A stretch of DNA of 64,000 nucleotides from Halobacillus litoralis (GCF_009856355.1 NZ_WMEW01000008.1:62001-126000); one strand, 5' to 3'; shown: positions 17,541 to 26,058, counted from the stretch's first letter. Program-made: numbers and translations. The notes: a model not told the origin generated them from the letters alone.

Positions 17541-18638
17541 ATGGCAGAACTGAAACTGAACAATATTGATAAAGTGTATGATAAAGATGTGAAAGCTGTT
17601 GATGATTTCAACCTGCACATCAATGATAAGGAATTCATTGTTTTTGTAGGCCCGTCCGGCTGTGGGAAGTCTACCACGCTTCGTATGATTGCAGGGCTTG
17701 AAGAAATCACCGGTGGAGACTTTATGATTGATGACAAACGGATGAACGATGTAGCACCTAAAGACCGGGATATCGCCATGGTTTTCCAGAACTATGCCTT
17801 GTATCCGCACATGAACGTCTATGACAACATGGCTTTTGGTTTGAAGCTGCGTAAAATGGACAAGTCGGAAATTGAACGCCGCGTAAAAAATGCCGCTCAA
17901 ATTCTTGGATTGGAAGCTTTACTAGACCGTAAACCGAAAGCGCTGTCAGGCGGACAGAGACAGCGTGTCGCTTTAGGCCGTGCCATTGTCCGTGATGCTA
18001 AAGTATTCTTAATGGATGAGCCTTTATCCAACCTGGATGCCAAGCTCCGTGTACAGATGCGTGCGGAAATCCAAAAGCTTCACCAGCGTCTCCAGACAAC
18101 GACCATTTACGTTACCCACGACCAGACCGAAGCAATGACCATGGCTACTCGTCTTGTGGTCATGAAGGATGGAATTATCCAGCAGGTCGGCGCGCCGAAA
18201 GAGGTCTATGACAAACCAGCAAACGTTTTTGTCGGTGGATTCATCGGTTCCCCGGCTATGAACTTCCTGCACGGTACGCTCGCCGACGGTCATATTGAAC
18301 TGGGAGATATTAAGATCGCTGTACCGGAAGGAAAGATGAAGCCTCTGAGAGACCAGAGCTACATCGGCAAAGAAATCATTTTAGGGGTACGTCCTGAAGA
18401 TATGCATGATGAGCCGCTCTTTATTGATGCCAACCAGGATAAGAAAATCACCGCCGATATTGAAGTAGCTGAGCTGATGGGCTCCGAATCCTATCTGTAT
18501 TCCAAATTGAATGACCAGGAATTCATCGCACGTGTCGATTCCCGTTCCGACATCAACGGTGGAGATCAGATTACCCTGGCTATCGATATGAACAAAGTCC
18601 ACTTTTTTGATAAAGAAACGGAAGAACGCATCCACTGA
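17541..18638 (+). CDS. msmX: Multi-sugar ABC transporter ATP-binding protein MsmX
   Basis: ATPase of 365 residues, exactly the B. subtilis MsmX length. MsmX is shared by several oligosaccharide importers (maltodextrins, arabino- and galacto-oligosaccharides). Walker A GPSGCGKS is at 37-44. The signature ALSGGQRQRVALGRAIVRD and Walker B VFLMDEPLSNLDAKLR follow, with the C-terminal TOBE-type regulatory region (GVRPEDMHDE). Expected to act with permease and binding-protein genes elsewhere, since none are adjacent. RBS CAGGGGG precedes ATG 17541. Monocistronic with its own promoter, palindrome and terminator. Confidence 0.95.
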   Translation: MAELKLNNIDKVYDKDVKAVDDFNLHINDKEFIVFVGPSGCGKSTTLRMIAGLEEITGGDFMIDDKRMNDVAPKDRDIAMVFQNYALYPHMNVYDNMAFGLKLRKMDKSEIERRVKNAAQILGLEALLDRKPKALSGGQRQRVALGRAIVRDAKVFLMDEPLSNLDAKLRVQMRAEIQKLHQRLQTTTIYVTHDQTEAMTMATRLVVMKDGIIQQVGAPKEVYDKPANVFVGGFIGSPAMNFLHGTLADGHIELGDIKIAVPEGKMKPLRDQSYIGKEIILGVRPEDMHDEPLFIDANQDKKITADIEVAELMGSESYLYSKLNDQEFIARVDSRSDINGGDQITLAIDMNKVHFFDKETEERIH

Positions 18639-18642
18639 TTTT

Positions 18643-18670
18643 AAAAGCAGCCCCGGGGCTGCTTTTTTTA
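18643..18670 (+). terminator. Terminator of msmX
   Basis: Stem AAAAGCAGCCCC with a perfect complement, followed by seven T residues. Confidence 0.9.
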
Positions 18671-18801
18671 TTCAATAACCCCTGCAGTTGAAAAGCGCTG
18701 CATGCTTTGGCGGCCATCCTATAAAAAGCCCGTTCGAGGACTAAACGAAGCCATCATCGTACGAGCCTTCCACCAGGACAGAGACTTGGGCCTGCCTCTG
18801 A

Positions 18802-19038
18802 TTATGTGGTCTGAATATCCTGCAGACCACAGCTTCCACAAACAAAAAGATGAACACATTCATTCTGAACGGAGGAATCCACGTCTCCATCAACAAGGTC
18901 CGTACAGGTAAGATCCAGATAAGGGCTGTATTCATCGAAAAAATCCGTCACCCTGCCCTGATCCTTCATCACCCCTTCACACCGCGGACAGGAGCGTTCG
19001 GTTTCTCCCCATCCGTTACATAGACCACATTCATGCAT
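18802..19038 (-). CDS. Small zinc-ribbon-like protein
   Basis: Seventy-eight residues with paired cysteines: CGLCNGWG and CPRCEG near the start, CVHLFVCGSCG near the end, likely binding zinc. The central DFFDEYSPYLDL is typical of a small uncharacterised Bacillaceae family. I chose ATG 19038, behind AGAAGTGG; an in-frame TTG at 19056 is weaker. About 130 bases beyond its stop, up to the msmX terminator, contain nothing I can assign. Function unknown. Confidence 0.7.
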   Translation of the reverse strand: MHECGLCNGWGETERSCPRCEGVMKDQGRVTDFFDEYSPYLDLTCTDLVDGDVDSSVQNECVHLFVCGSCGLQDIQTT

Positions 19039-19061
19039 AATGTCCACTTCTCTCAAAAAAA

Positions 19062-19088
19062 TAAAGAGGAAGGGCGCACCCTTCCTCC
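19062..19088 (-). terminator. Terminator of the SASP gene
   Basis: Minus-strand stem GAGGAAGGG/CCCTTCCTC with a 4-base loop, then T-rich sequence. Confidence 0.85.
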
Positions 19089-19102
19089 TTCGTCACACGT
19101 AT

Positions 19103-19306
19103 TTATTTTTGGTATCCACCGAACTGCTGTTCAGCCATTTGTACAAGACGCTTAGTGATTTCTCCACCTACAGAACCGTTAGCACGTGCTGTAGAATCCG
19201 GACCAAGCTGTACGCCAAACTCTTGAGCGATTTCGTATTTCATTTGGTCTAGAGCTTGTTGTACGCCAGGTACAACCAACTCGTTTGAACTGTTGTTGTT
19301 AGCCAT
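19103..19306 (-). CDS. Alpha/beta-type small acid-soluble spore protein
   Basis: Sixty-seven-residue DNA-binding spore protein that coats and protects spore chromosomes and is degraded at germination. It has the conserved [10 protein letters not shown] stretch (protease cleavage region) and the second block [21 protein letters not shown] 19306 follows AGGAGGTGAG; an upstream in-frame ATG at 19315 is worse. A sigma-G-like promoter lies at 19335-19364. Direct evidence that the organism forms endospores. Confidence 0.96.
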   Translation of the reverse strand: MANNNSSNELVVPGVQQALDQMKYEIAQEFGVQLGPDSTARANGSVGGEITKRLVQMAEQQFGGYQK

Positions 19307-19334
19307 GTGTCTCACCTCCTGTCCTGTGTAATCG

Positions 19335-19364
19335 TAGTATGGGTCGGAGGTTTTGTTTTTATGT
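19335..19364 (-). promoter_or_regulatory. Candidate sigma-G promoter of the SASP gene
   Basis: Minus strand: ACATA, an 18-base spacer and CATACTA, the latter matching the sigma-G -10 pattern CATNHTA. SASP genes are normally sigma-G dependent. Confidence 0.55.
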
Positions 19365-19421
19365 CAAAAAAGATAGTGGTAATTAATGGAGAAAAACATG
19401 AGACACATGGCTGCTCCTATA

Positions 19422-20813
19422 TTACTTAGCGTTTGGCTTTGTCATCGCTTTTGGATCCACATATTCCTCGAACTGCTCTTCGGTCAAAATGTTAAGCTCC
19501 ACAGCTGTTTCTTTCAAGGTCTGGTCTTTCTCAAACGCTGTTTTCGCTATTTTCGCTGCATTCTCATACCCGATATGAGGATTCAACGCCGTCACAAGCA
19601 TCAGGGAGTCGCGCAGATATTTTTCAATCTGCTCATGGTTCGGCTCAAGGCCGTTTACACAGCGCTCCTCAAAGGAAACCATGCTGTCAGCAAGAAGCTG
19701 GGCGGACTGCAGGAAATTGTGGGCAATTACCGGTTTGAATACATTCAGTTCAAAATTCCCTTGACTGGCAGCGAAACCGATTGTCGCGTCATTTCCCATC
19801 ACCTGCGCCGCAACCATCGTAACAGCCTCACTTTGTGTCGGATTCACTTTTCCAGGCATGATGGAACTTCCCGGTTCATTCGCCGGGATTGTAATTTCTC
19901 CAATACCGCACCTCGGACCGCTTGCAAGCCAGCGGACATCATTGGCGATCTTCATCAGATCCGCAGCCATTGCCTTTAAAGCCCCGTGCGTATGTACTAG
20001 CTCATCGTGCGATGTGAGTGCATGGAATTTGTTCGGCGCAGAAATAAACCCTTTTCCGGTCAATTCATTGATTTCAGCAACCACTTGATCAGAGAAATCT
20101 TCATGAGCGTTCAACCCTGTTCCAACCGCTGTACCGCCGATGGCGAGTTCTTTCACGTACTCACTGCTCTCAATCACCATTTTTTCCGTCTTTTCAAGCA
20201 TGCGGTGCCACCCGCTGATTTCCTGGCCGAGCGTCAGAGGTGTCGCATCCTGAAGGTGGGTGCGTCCAATTTTTACAATATGATTAAACGCTTCCATTTT
20301 TTCTTGAAGGGTGTGCTTCAATTGAGTCAGTGCAGGAAGGACGACATCCTCCACTTTACGGACAGCAGCGATATGCATCGCAGTCGGATACGTATCATTC
20401 GAGCTCTGTGATTTGTTCACATCGTCATTTGGATGGAGACGTGTTTCACTGCCTTTTTCAGTGAGCCACTGATTCCCCACATAAGCGATCACTTCGTTCA
20501 CATTCATATTGGACTGCGTCCCGCTCCCGGTCTGCCAGACGACTAAAGGAAAATGTTCATCCAGCTCACCAGCGATGATTTGATCTGCGGCGTACGCTAC
20601 AGCCTCTGCTTTCTCCTCCTCCAACAGTCCAAGGGCCGCATTGGCTTTCGCAGCACTCTTCTTCAAAATAGCAAAGCCTTCAATGACTTCCTTCGGCATT
20701 TTCTCATCACCGATCGGGAAATTCTCTTTACTTCTCTGCGTCTGTGCGCCCCAGTATTTTTCACTCGGAACGTGAATCTCACCTATCGTATCTTTTTCCA
20801 CGCGGTAATCCAT
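19422..20813 (-). CDS. fumC: Class II fumarate hydratase
   Basis: Catalyses reversible hydration of fumarate to malate in the TCA cycle; 463 residues, the normal length. The superfamily signature [14 protein letters not shown], the substrate-binding stretch [13 protein letters not shown] and the T-H region [18 protein letters not shown] are present. These identify fumarase rather than aspartase or argininosuccinate lyase. ATG 20813 has AAAGGGAGG upstream. Monocistronic. Also called citG in B. subtilis. Confidence 0.95.
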   Translation of the reverse strand: MDYRVEKDTIGEIHVPSEKYWGAQTQRSKENFPIGDEKMPKEVIEGFAILKKSAAKANAALGLLEEEKAEAVAYAADQIIAGELDEHFPLVVWQTGSGTQSNMNVNEVIAYVGNQWLTEKGSETRLHPNDDVNKSQSSNDTYPTAMHIAAVRKVEDVVLPALTQLKHTLQEKMEAFNHIVKIGRTHLQDATPLTLGQEISGWHRMLEKTEKMVIESSEYVKELAIGGTAVGTGLNAHEDFSDQVVAEINELTGKGFISAPNKFHALTSHDELVHTHGALKAMAADLMKIANDVRWLASGPRCGIGEITIPANEPGSSIMPGKVNPTQSEAVTMVAAQVMGNDATIGFAASQGNFELNVFKPVIAHNFLQSAQLLADSMVSFEERCVNGLEPNHEQIEKYLRDSLMLVTALNPHIGYENAAKIAKTAFEKDQTLKETAVELNILTEEQFEEYVDPKAMTKPNAK

Positions 20814-20929
20814 AAAAAATCCTCCCTTTTCAGTTCTTTCTATGCTTTTTCATTGTATCAAGAATCTTTTGAACAATCACCTGAATGACGGGTGTTTTTG
20901 ACAATTTTCCACGTTTCTATTTCTGATTA

Positions 20930-20958
20930 TTTACATTTTTCAGATAATGGATTATACT
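20930..20958 (+). promoter_or_regulatory. Strong sigma-A promoter with no gene behind it
   Basis: TTTACA (20930-20935), 17-base spacer, TATACT (20953-20958). The only signal downstream within 100 bases is the terminator at 21018-21052. Confidence 0.65.
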
Positions 20959-20964
20959 AAATTC

Positions 20965-21052
20965 ATCAAGCACAGGTTACGCAGACCTCGCTTGACTTCT
21001 CAAGTGGGTATAAAGTGGTGAAAAGAGCCTTGGAACGGCTCTTTTTTTTGCT
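20965..21052 (+). ncRNA. Candidate small RNA, about 88 nt
   Basis: The predicted transcript starts about 7 bases after the TATACT box and ends at a terminator. The 5' part can fold into CAAGC-AGGT / ACCT-GCTTG (20967-20994). The same CTTG can instead pair with CAAG at 21001-21004 (CTTGA/TCAAG), so two folds compete. No start codon with a Shine-Dalgarno site leads to a plausible peptide. The unit lies antisense to the decayed end of a transporter pseudogene. It matches no RNA family that I recognise. Confidence 0.5.
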
Positions 21053-21385
21053 TGCAAACAGGAAGTAAAGCGTCATCAAACACGTGGGACCCGGAAAAGC
21101 CGACATTCCCCGCAATGCGAAAAACATGAGGAAACGTTCTTTAAAAGCTGTATGATCACTAACCGCTCCAAGAAGGGGCGAAAACAGCGCAACGATTAAA
21201 ACAGAGGCTGACTGGGAATATCCCCAGTAACTCGCAGCAAGCGATGATTGTACTCCTTTCGCAGCCACGTCATAATAGAATACAGAAAGTACAGCGCCGT
21301 AATCATGGTCGTAAACGCTGAGTTTCCAAAATCGTACAAGACCAGCTGCACTTTTTCGTCACAGCCATCCTCCCCGCTCTCTTTA
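20966..21385 (-). pseudogene. Remnant of an MFS transporter of the UMF1/Atg22-like family
   Basis: Two reading frames together resemble only the N-terminal quarter of a UMF1/Atg22-like permease. VLYDFGNSAFTTMITALYF lies in one frame (about 21300-21370). AAKGVQSSLAASYWGYSQ, then FSPLLGAVSDHTAFKERFLMFF, lie in the other (about 21130-21265). The shift occurs near 21290, where the second frame would continue as FYYDVAAKG. The remaining roughly 300 residues of a normal protein are missing and no clear start remains. It is a decayed, truncated gene. Confidence 0.7.
21018..21052 (+). terminator. Terminator of the candidate small RNA
   Basis: Stem AAAGAGCC/GGCTCTTT with loop TTGGAAC and a run of eight T on the plus strand. 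No plus-strand protein gene precedes it. Confidence 0.8.
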
Positions 21386-21458
21386 GTTCTAAGAATAGCA
21401 GAAGAACATAGATGAAAGCCTTCATGAGGAAAAATTTGCAAAAGTTGAGGTGACCCGC

Positions 21459-22079
21459 ATGAAAATAGCAGTAATCGGAGGAACAGGGCGTGTGAGTGCC
21501 CGTTTCATCCGGCACGCGTTAGACAGGGGCCATGAAGTAAAAGCATTGGTCAGAAACATTCAAAAAGCAGAAGAGATGATCGAAGGGGCCGAACTGGTCC
21601 AGGGAGATGCAAGGAACCCGAAAGATATCAAGGAGGCACTGACCGGATGCGGAGTGGTATTCTCCGGACTGAGCACGGACAAGACCGACACGCTGACAGA
21701 AGCGGTTCCGCTCATTACAGAGGAAATGAACCGTCAAGGCTTGAAGAGGCTGGTGAGTATCGGGACTGCGGGAATTCTGGACAGCCGTTTTGAAGACGGG
21801 AAATACAGGTTTGAAAGTTCCGAATCCAAGCGGAGAAAAACGTTCGCTGCAGAAGAACACGCCGGTGTATACAAGCACCTGCAGAACACCGATCTCGATT
21901 GGACGATTGTCTGCCCCACTTATCTGCCTGATGGAGATGTTCAGGGCGGCGTCCGCTTTGAGCTGGATATGCTTCCGGAGGATGGTAAAAAAGTGACGAC
22001 CGGCGATACGGCCGTCTTCGCCTATCAAACTCTTTTGAACGATCAGTTTTCCCAAAAACGTGTCGGCATCTGTTATTAA
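21459..22079 (+). CDS. NAD(P)-binding atypical short-chain oxidoreductase
   Basis: Protein of 206 residues with an N-terminal Rossmann fold (AVIGGTGRVSARF, a GxxGxxS variant) and the layout of NmrA-like/NAD(P)H-binding (PF13460) proteins: LVQGDARNPKDIKEAL, then LVSIGTAGI and WTIVCPTYLPDG. These proteins bind a dinucleotide and act as reductases or redox-sensing regulators; the substrate is not predictable. ATG 21459 is chosen because GAGGTGACC precedes it; an in-frame GTG at 21450 lies within that site. Confidence 0.82.
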   Translation: MKIAVIGGTGRVSARFIRHALDRGHEVKALVRNIQKAEEMIEGAELVQGDARNPKDIKEALTGCGVVFSGLSTDKTDTLTEAVPLITEEMNRQGLKRLVSIGTAGILDSRFEDGKYRFESSESKRRKTFAAEEHAGVYKHLQNTDLDWTIVCPTYLPDGDVQGGVRFELDMLPEDGKKVTTGDTAVFAYQTLLNDQFSQKRVGICY

Positions 22080-22110
22080 AAAAGCCTTTCCCCTCAAGGG
22101 AAAGGCTTTC
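22078..22110. terminator. Bidirectional terminator
   Basis: Stem AAAGCCTTTCCC with a perfect complement; shared by the oxidoreductase gene and the convergent carboxypeptidase gene. Confidence 0.88.
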
Positions 22111-22112
22111 GA

Positions 22113-22910
22113 TCATTCAGCTTCACCAACCGGCTCGTAACCGAAGAATTCTTCGAGTGTCACCTGTTGTTCATGAACCTCAGCCGCAGCTTCCTTCCCA
22201 ACATAACGAAGGTGCCACGGTTCATATTTATACCCGGTGATGTTGTTATCCCCCTCCGGGTAACGGATAATAAATCCATATTCATAAGCATGATCCGCCA
22301 ACCATTCACCTTCCGGCGTATCACCAAAGGCCTGGGTCAATTTAAACGCCATTTCCGCCGATGTCACGTCCATCGCCAGACCGGTCTGATGTTCACTCGT
22401 TCCCGGGCTCGCAGAAAACGTATCGGTTTCTTCCTTGCCATACACTTCTACATTCCGTTCATAAATCGCTTCCTGACGCTCGTAGGAACGATACCCTGAA
22501 GCGGCCACAAGATCCATTCCTTCCTGGTCCGACCTTTCAAAAAGCTCCTCAAGTGCATCGGCCGCTTCCTGCCTCAGCTGCTTTTTCGGATGGTCTTCCT
22601 CGAAAGAGAACGGCACATCCGGGACGGTTAAGTCCGGAGGGGTATAGCCTTCCGGAAGCTTTCGCTGCTTATTGACGACCACTTCCACACTTTCTGGATT
22701 CCCAACTTCAATCATTCCATTGGATAAAACGATATCTTCATTTTGGGAAGTCGACGCTTCTCCTGAAGCGGGGGTACTCTCTTTTTCATCCTCCTGGGCT
22801 GCAGATGAGGCAGGAGCTTCCTCTGCCTGCTTTTCATCCGAATCGGTAAGGCTGTTGGAGCACCCGGTTAATGCGGCCCCGATCAAGGCCATGGTAAGTA
22901 ATTTTTTCAC
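22113..22910 (-). CDS. D-alanyl-D-alanine carboxypeptidase lipoprotein, VanY/YodJ type
   Basis: Cell-surface peptidoglycan-trimming enzyme of 265 residues. A signal peptide ends in LTGC (Cys17 lipidated). An acidic, Ser/Ala-rich linker of about 50 residues comes next, then a M15B (VanY) peptidase domain. Zinc-site motifs are SEHQTGLAMDVT and EPWHLRYVG, with the substrate-binding block AASGYRSYERQEAIY. GTG 22910 behind AAGGGAATT gives the expected signal peptide; a longer frame from 22946 does not. Resembles YodJ of B. subtilis. Confidence 0.88.
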   Translation of the reverse strand: MKKLLTMALIGAALTGCSNSLTDSDEKQAEEAPASSAAQEDEKESTPASGEASTSQNEDIVLSNGMIEVGNPESVEVVVNKQRKLPEGYTPPDLTVPDVPFSFEEDHPKKQLRQEAADALEELFERSDQEGMDLVAASGYRSYERQEAIYERNVEVYGKEETDTFSASPGTSEHQTGLAMDVTSAEMAFKLTQAFGDTPEGEWLADHAYEYGFIIRYPEGDNNITGYKYEPWHLRYVGKEAAAEVHEQQVTLEEFFGYEPVGEAE

Positions 22911-23015
22911 TGTAATTCCCTTCCTACTTTCAAGATGCTGTAACAACTATAACATTGTCAGGAAGAAGTTGTATATCCACATCTCTACCTAAACTACAGG
23001 ATGTTCAGGCCCATA

Positions 23016-23043
23016 TAAAAAAGCCGCTGTCACTTCAGCGGCT
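23016..23043 (-). terminator. Terminator of the IDEAL-domain gene
   Basis: Minus-strand stem AGCCGCTG/CAGCGGCT, 6-base loop, then TTTTTTATATG. Confidence 0.8.
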
Positions 23044-23048
23044 GTGCT

Positions 23049-23291
23049 TTATTCCCATGTAAAAGGCTGGTACTGCAGACTTAGTCGATCGAATGCTTCA
23101 CGATCGCCGCTGTCGATAGCGTGATTGATTTCTCTATCTAAACGATCCTTATTGAACTGATAGCTGAGATGATCCAAAAGCAGACGCGAGGCTAGTTGTA
23201 TTCCAAAAGACAGTTCTCTCTTTGCCGTAATCTCTTTCCCTTTATAACCGGGGTTCCGACGAATAACATAATTGATCTTTTGCTTTCTCAT
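23049..23291 (-). CDS. IDEAL-domain small protein
   Basis: Eighty residues with a C-terminal IDEAL-type helix pair (LDREINHAIDSGDREAFDRL). IDEAL domains are short Bacillaceae segments found in ComK- and competence-associated and other small proteins, with no agreed function. ATG 23291 follows AGGGGGTAATC. No membrane segment. Next to the YodJ-like gene on the same strand, with its own terminator. Confidence 0.75.
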   Translation of the reverse strand: MRKQKINYVIRRNPGYKGKEITAKRELSFGIQLASRLLLDHLSYQFNKDRLDREINHAIDSGDREAFDRLSLQYQPFTWE

Positions 23292-23506
23292 GAGATTACC
23301 CCCTTCATGCTTTTTTTCATTATGCAGGATTTGCTAGCAGAACGCAACAAGTTTTCTGAATATTTAGTTATATCATTCCCGGATTTCTAGCATTATAAAC
23401 CTGCTGAACCGCTTGTTTACTAGGGGGACAGCATACTCAACCGCCTGATATTTTTTTGAAATTTCCAAGCTGGAATTATTTCGTTCAGTAAAAAAGCCTG
23501 AGTTAA

Positions 23507-23656
23507 CCAGTTAGAGTTGTCCGCATGTCGTGTTGAGAGGGCACGTTCCGCTTATCGGCGGATGCCTGCCGCGGGCACGGCCTCAGCTGACTTGGTCAAG
23601 AAAACGCGGTACGAAAGAAAAAAGCTTGTAAAGAAACAGGGGTTTCTCTACAAGCT
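23507..23656. repeat. Dispersed intergenic repeat, copy A
   Basis: Gene-free region (23292-23695). Its first about 70 bp (CCAGTTAGAGTTGTCCGCAT... to TGCCGCGGGC) recur at 33547-33614 with few changes. Its distal end is the hairpin AGCTTGTAAAGAAAC...GTTTCTCTACAAGCT, also shared with copy B. The middle differs: it is about 50 bp here and about 200 bp in copy B. Confidence 0.7.
23618..23656 (-). terminator. Repeat-family hairpin terminator downstream of wrbA
   Basis: Minus-strand RNA stem AGCTTGTAGAGAAAC with GTTTCTTTACAAGCT (one G.U pair), then six U residues. It lies behind the first wrbA hairpin, giving two in tandem. Confidence 0.75.
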
Positions 23657-23660
23657 GAAA

Positions 23661-23684
23661 GGACGCAGTTCAACGACTGCGTCC
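23661..23684 (-). terminator. First hairpin after wrbA
   Basis: Perfect 9-bp stem GGACGCAGT/ACTGCGTCC starting 12 bases past the stop; weak T-tail. Confidence 0.7.
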
Positions 23685-23695
23685 TTCTTCCTTCC

Positions 23696-24301
23696 TTATT
23701 CTACAAACTTCCCTGCAATTTCAAGCGTACGGTTCACCTGGTGGCGGACAGCCGATTCCACGTCTTCTTTCATGTTGCCTTCTCCGTCCACGCTCACACT
23801 CGTTCCGTATGGGTTTCCTCCCGCTCCGAACACCGCATCGTTGGTATATCCAGGGGTGGCGATGATCGATCCCCAGTGGAACATGGTTGTATAAAAGTTC
23901 AGCAGCGTAGATTCCTGACCGCCGTGAGGGTTTTGCGCAGAAGTCATTGCACTGATGACTTTGTTGACAAGCTTCCCTTGGAACCATAAACCACCGGCCT
24001 GGTCCATGAACTGTTTGATCTGAGCCGGAACGTTACCAAAGCGGGTCGGCATACTGAAGAGGACGGCATCTGCCCAGTCAAGATCATCCACTGTGGCTTC
24101 AGGCACCACATCTTTTGTTGCTGTATAGTGCTCTTTCCACGCCGGATTCTGTTCGATCGCTTCCATCGGAGCCAGTTCAGGAACACGGACAAGCTTCACG
24201 TCCGCATCTGTTTTCTCCGCTTCCTCTTCCGCCCACTTGGCCATCTTGTAGTTCGTTCCTGTAGAACTGTAATAAATAATCGCAAGTTTCACATCAGCCA
24301 T
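23696..24301 (-). CDS. wrbA: NAD(P)H:quinone oxidoreductase WrbA (flavodoxin-like)
   Basis: FMN-dependent quinone reductase of 201 residues that performs two-electron quinone reduction and limits redox cycling. It has the flavodoxin phosphate loop YYSSTGTNYKMAKW (about 10-23), the FMN-binding stretch MPTRFGNVPAQIKQFMDQ and the WrbA-specific TSAQNPHGGQESTLL. ATG 24301 follows AGGAGAG. The upstream region contains GAATATC and GATATTC separated by 22 bases. Monocistronic, ending in two hairpins. Confidence 0.92.
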   Translation of the reverse strand: MADVKLAIIYYSSTGTNYKMAKWAEEEAEKTDADVKLVRVPELAPMEAIEQNPAWKEHYTATKDVVPEATVDDLDWADAVLFSMPTRFGNVPAQIKQFMDQAGGLWFQGKLVNKVISAMTSAQNPHGGQESTLLNFYTTMFHWGSIIATPGYTNDAVFGAGGNPYGTSVSVDGEGNMKEDVESAVRHQVNRTLEIAGKFVE

Positions 24302-24539
24302 TATAAATCTCTCCTTTTAAAATGAATATCGAGTCTAAGGATTTACATGGTTGATATTCCCTGCCCTCATTTATTTAAAACTAAAGAATCTTTAAACCAA
24401 GATAACCTTCCTTTCCATCCAGGATTTGACCTGAGGCAACCTACATGGATAAGGGAAGCATTTTTTCTCTGGACTCACCAACAGCCGTTTTGGTAAGCTA
24501 AAACATGCTGTAAAAACAGAGGATGGAGGTGACAGGCGG

Positions 24540-25409
24540 ATGAGTGAATATGAAAATTTAAAAAGAGGTGAGCGCGGGGCCTGGGTCAGTATCGTTGCCT
24601 ACCTTGTCCTTGCCTCTGTGAAACTGCTGATCGCCTATACCGGCCAGTCGGAAGCGTTACGGGCGGACGGCTTGAATAATACGACCGATGTGGTAGCCTC
24701 CATCGCTGTACTCGTCGGACTTAAAATATCACGCAAGCCTCCTGATGAGGATCATCATTACGGCCATTTCCGTGCAGAGACGATTGCTTCCTTAATCGCG
24801 GCCTTCATCATGATGACTGTCGGAATCGAAGTCATTATAGGAACCGTGCAGGACCTCATTAATCAGGAAACGAGCCAGCCGTCGCTCCTGACCGCCTGGA
24901 CCGCTCTAGGCGCAGCCGGAATCATGTTCGGTGTATACCGCTATAATTTAAACCTCTCTCAAAAAGTGAACAGTCCTTCGCTTTATGCTGCCGCACAGGA
25001 TAACCGTTCAGATGCCCTCGTAAGTATCGGGGCTTGTGTAGGGATTTTCGGCGCCCAGTTCGGCCTCTTCTGGCTTGATCCTCTGGCAGGTTTCATCGTC
25101 GGTCTCATCATATGTAAAACGGCCTGGGACATTTTCAAGGAAGCTACCCACAGTTTGACCGACGGCTATGAAGAAGGGCAGTTGGAGCATATCCGCTCCA
25201 CGATATCCAACCACCCGGAGGTCTGGGCCGTTAAAGATGTGAAGGCGAGACTTCAGGGCAGTCAAACGCTTGTTGAAGCGACCATCCACGTGGACCCACA
25301 CATCACCATCCAGCAAGGACATGACATCACCGATGAAGTGGAGGCTCTGTTAAAAAAACAGAACGACATCAGATACGCACACATTCATATAGAGCCCTAC
25401 GAAGAATAA
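24540..25409 (+). CDS. Cation diffusion facilitator, manganese-type (MneS/YeaB-like)
   Basis: Inner-membrane metal/proton antiporter of 289 residues with six predicted helices in the first 205 residues and a cytoplasmic C-terminal domain. The transport site reads ADGLNNTTD in helix 2 and QDNRSDA in helix 5. The Asp/Asn-rich site without the helix-5 His fits the manganese branch (MneP/MneS) better than the zinc branch. ATG 24540 follows TGGAGGTG. Likely removes excess Mn(II); metal choice is inferred from the motif. Confidence 0.87.
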   Translation: MSEYENLKRGERGAWVSIVAYLVLASVKLLIAYTGQSEALRADGLNNTTDVVASIAVLVGLKISRKPPDEDHHYGHFRAETIASLIAAFIMMTVGIEVIIGTVQDLINQETSQPSLLTAWTALGAAGIMFGVYRYNLNLSQKVNSPSLYAAAQDNRSDALVSIGACVGIFGAQFGLFWLDPLAGFIVGLIICKTAWDIFKEATHSLTDGYEEGQLEHIRSTISNHPEVWAVKDVKARLQGSQTLVEATIHVDPHITIQQGHDITDEVEALLKKQNDIRYAHIHIEPYEE

Positions 25410-25410
25410 A

Positions 25411-25446
25411 GGCTCCTGCCTGTCATCTCCAGGCAGGAGCTTCTTT
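25411..25446. terminator. Bidirectional terminator
   Basis: Perfect stem GCTCCTGCCTG/CAGGCAGGAGC between convergent genes. Confidence 0.88.
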
Positions 25447-25981
25447 ATGCTTTTAACGCTTCTGAAAGGGTATGAAGATCTTTCCATCCATACGCGGTTT
25501 CCTCATAGGTCCCCTGACCAATGGTCACTTTTTCCGCTTCCACGGGGTCCGCTCCATACTTTATGTAAAACCGGCTGGACGGATTCCGTGTTAACACCCA
25601 GACGAGCAGCGATTGATAGCCGGCCTCCGCCATGCCCCGCACAAAAGTCTGCAGAAGTATCCTCCCATAGCCTTTGCCCTGATACTCATCCAGAAGGTAG
25701 ATGGCGTAGATTTCGCCGTCATAGCCATAGCTTTTCGTCCGTTCCTTCCCCCCCGATACAAAACCGACCACCTGTCCCTCATCATTTTCGATGACGAAGG
25801 CTATTTGACCATTCAAAGGCTTGCGGAGAATGGTTTCCCATAAAGTGATCCTGTGCTCGAGAGTCGTATTACTAATATCTCTTTCATCAATCAGATCTTT
25901 ATATGTGGATTTCCAGCTTTTCACATGAATATCCGCAATAGTCGCGGCATCTTCAAAACGTGCTTCTCTGACCTGAGGCAT
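25445..25981 (-). CDS. GNAT-family N-acetyltransferase
   Basis: Acetyl-CoA-dependent transferase of 178 residues. The acetyl-CoA-binding motif YLLDEYQGKGYGRIL is clear, followed by SLLVWVLTRNPSSRFYIKYG, the usual C-terminal GNAT strand and helix. ATG 25981 lies behind AAGAAGGTG; an in-frame GTG at 25990 lies inside that site. Substrate unknown. Confidence 0.85.
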   Translation of the reverse strand: MPQVREARFEDAATIADIHVKSWKSTYKDLIDERDISNTTLEHRITLWETILRKPLNGQIAFVIENDEGQVVGFVSGGKERTKSYGYDGEIYAIYLLDEYQGKGYGRILLQTFVRGMAEAGYQSLLVWVLTRNPSSRFYIKYGADPVEAEKVTIGQGTYEETAYGWKDLHTLSEALKA

Positions 25982-26020
25982 ATCGTTCACCTTCTTCTTA
26001 TTTATTTTCTTTATTGTAAC

Positions 26021-26058
26021 AAAAAGATGATGCCCCGTACTGCATCATCTTTTTGTTT
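26021..26058. terminator. Terminator of the collagen-like gene
   Basis: Stem AAAAAGATGATGC with a perfect complement, T-rich on both strands. Confidence 0.88.

Noticed and set aside
18741-18935. 64-codon minus-strand frame beside the zinc-ribbon gene
   Set aside because: Overlaps the cysteine-motif gene in another frame and lacks a ribosome site.
19386-20411. Plus-strand frames opposite fumC (197 and 134 codons)
   Set aside because: Antisense shadows of the conserved fumarase gene.
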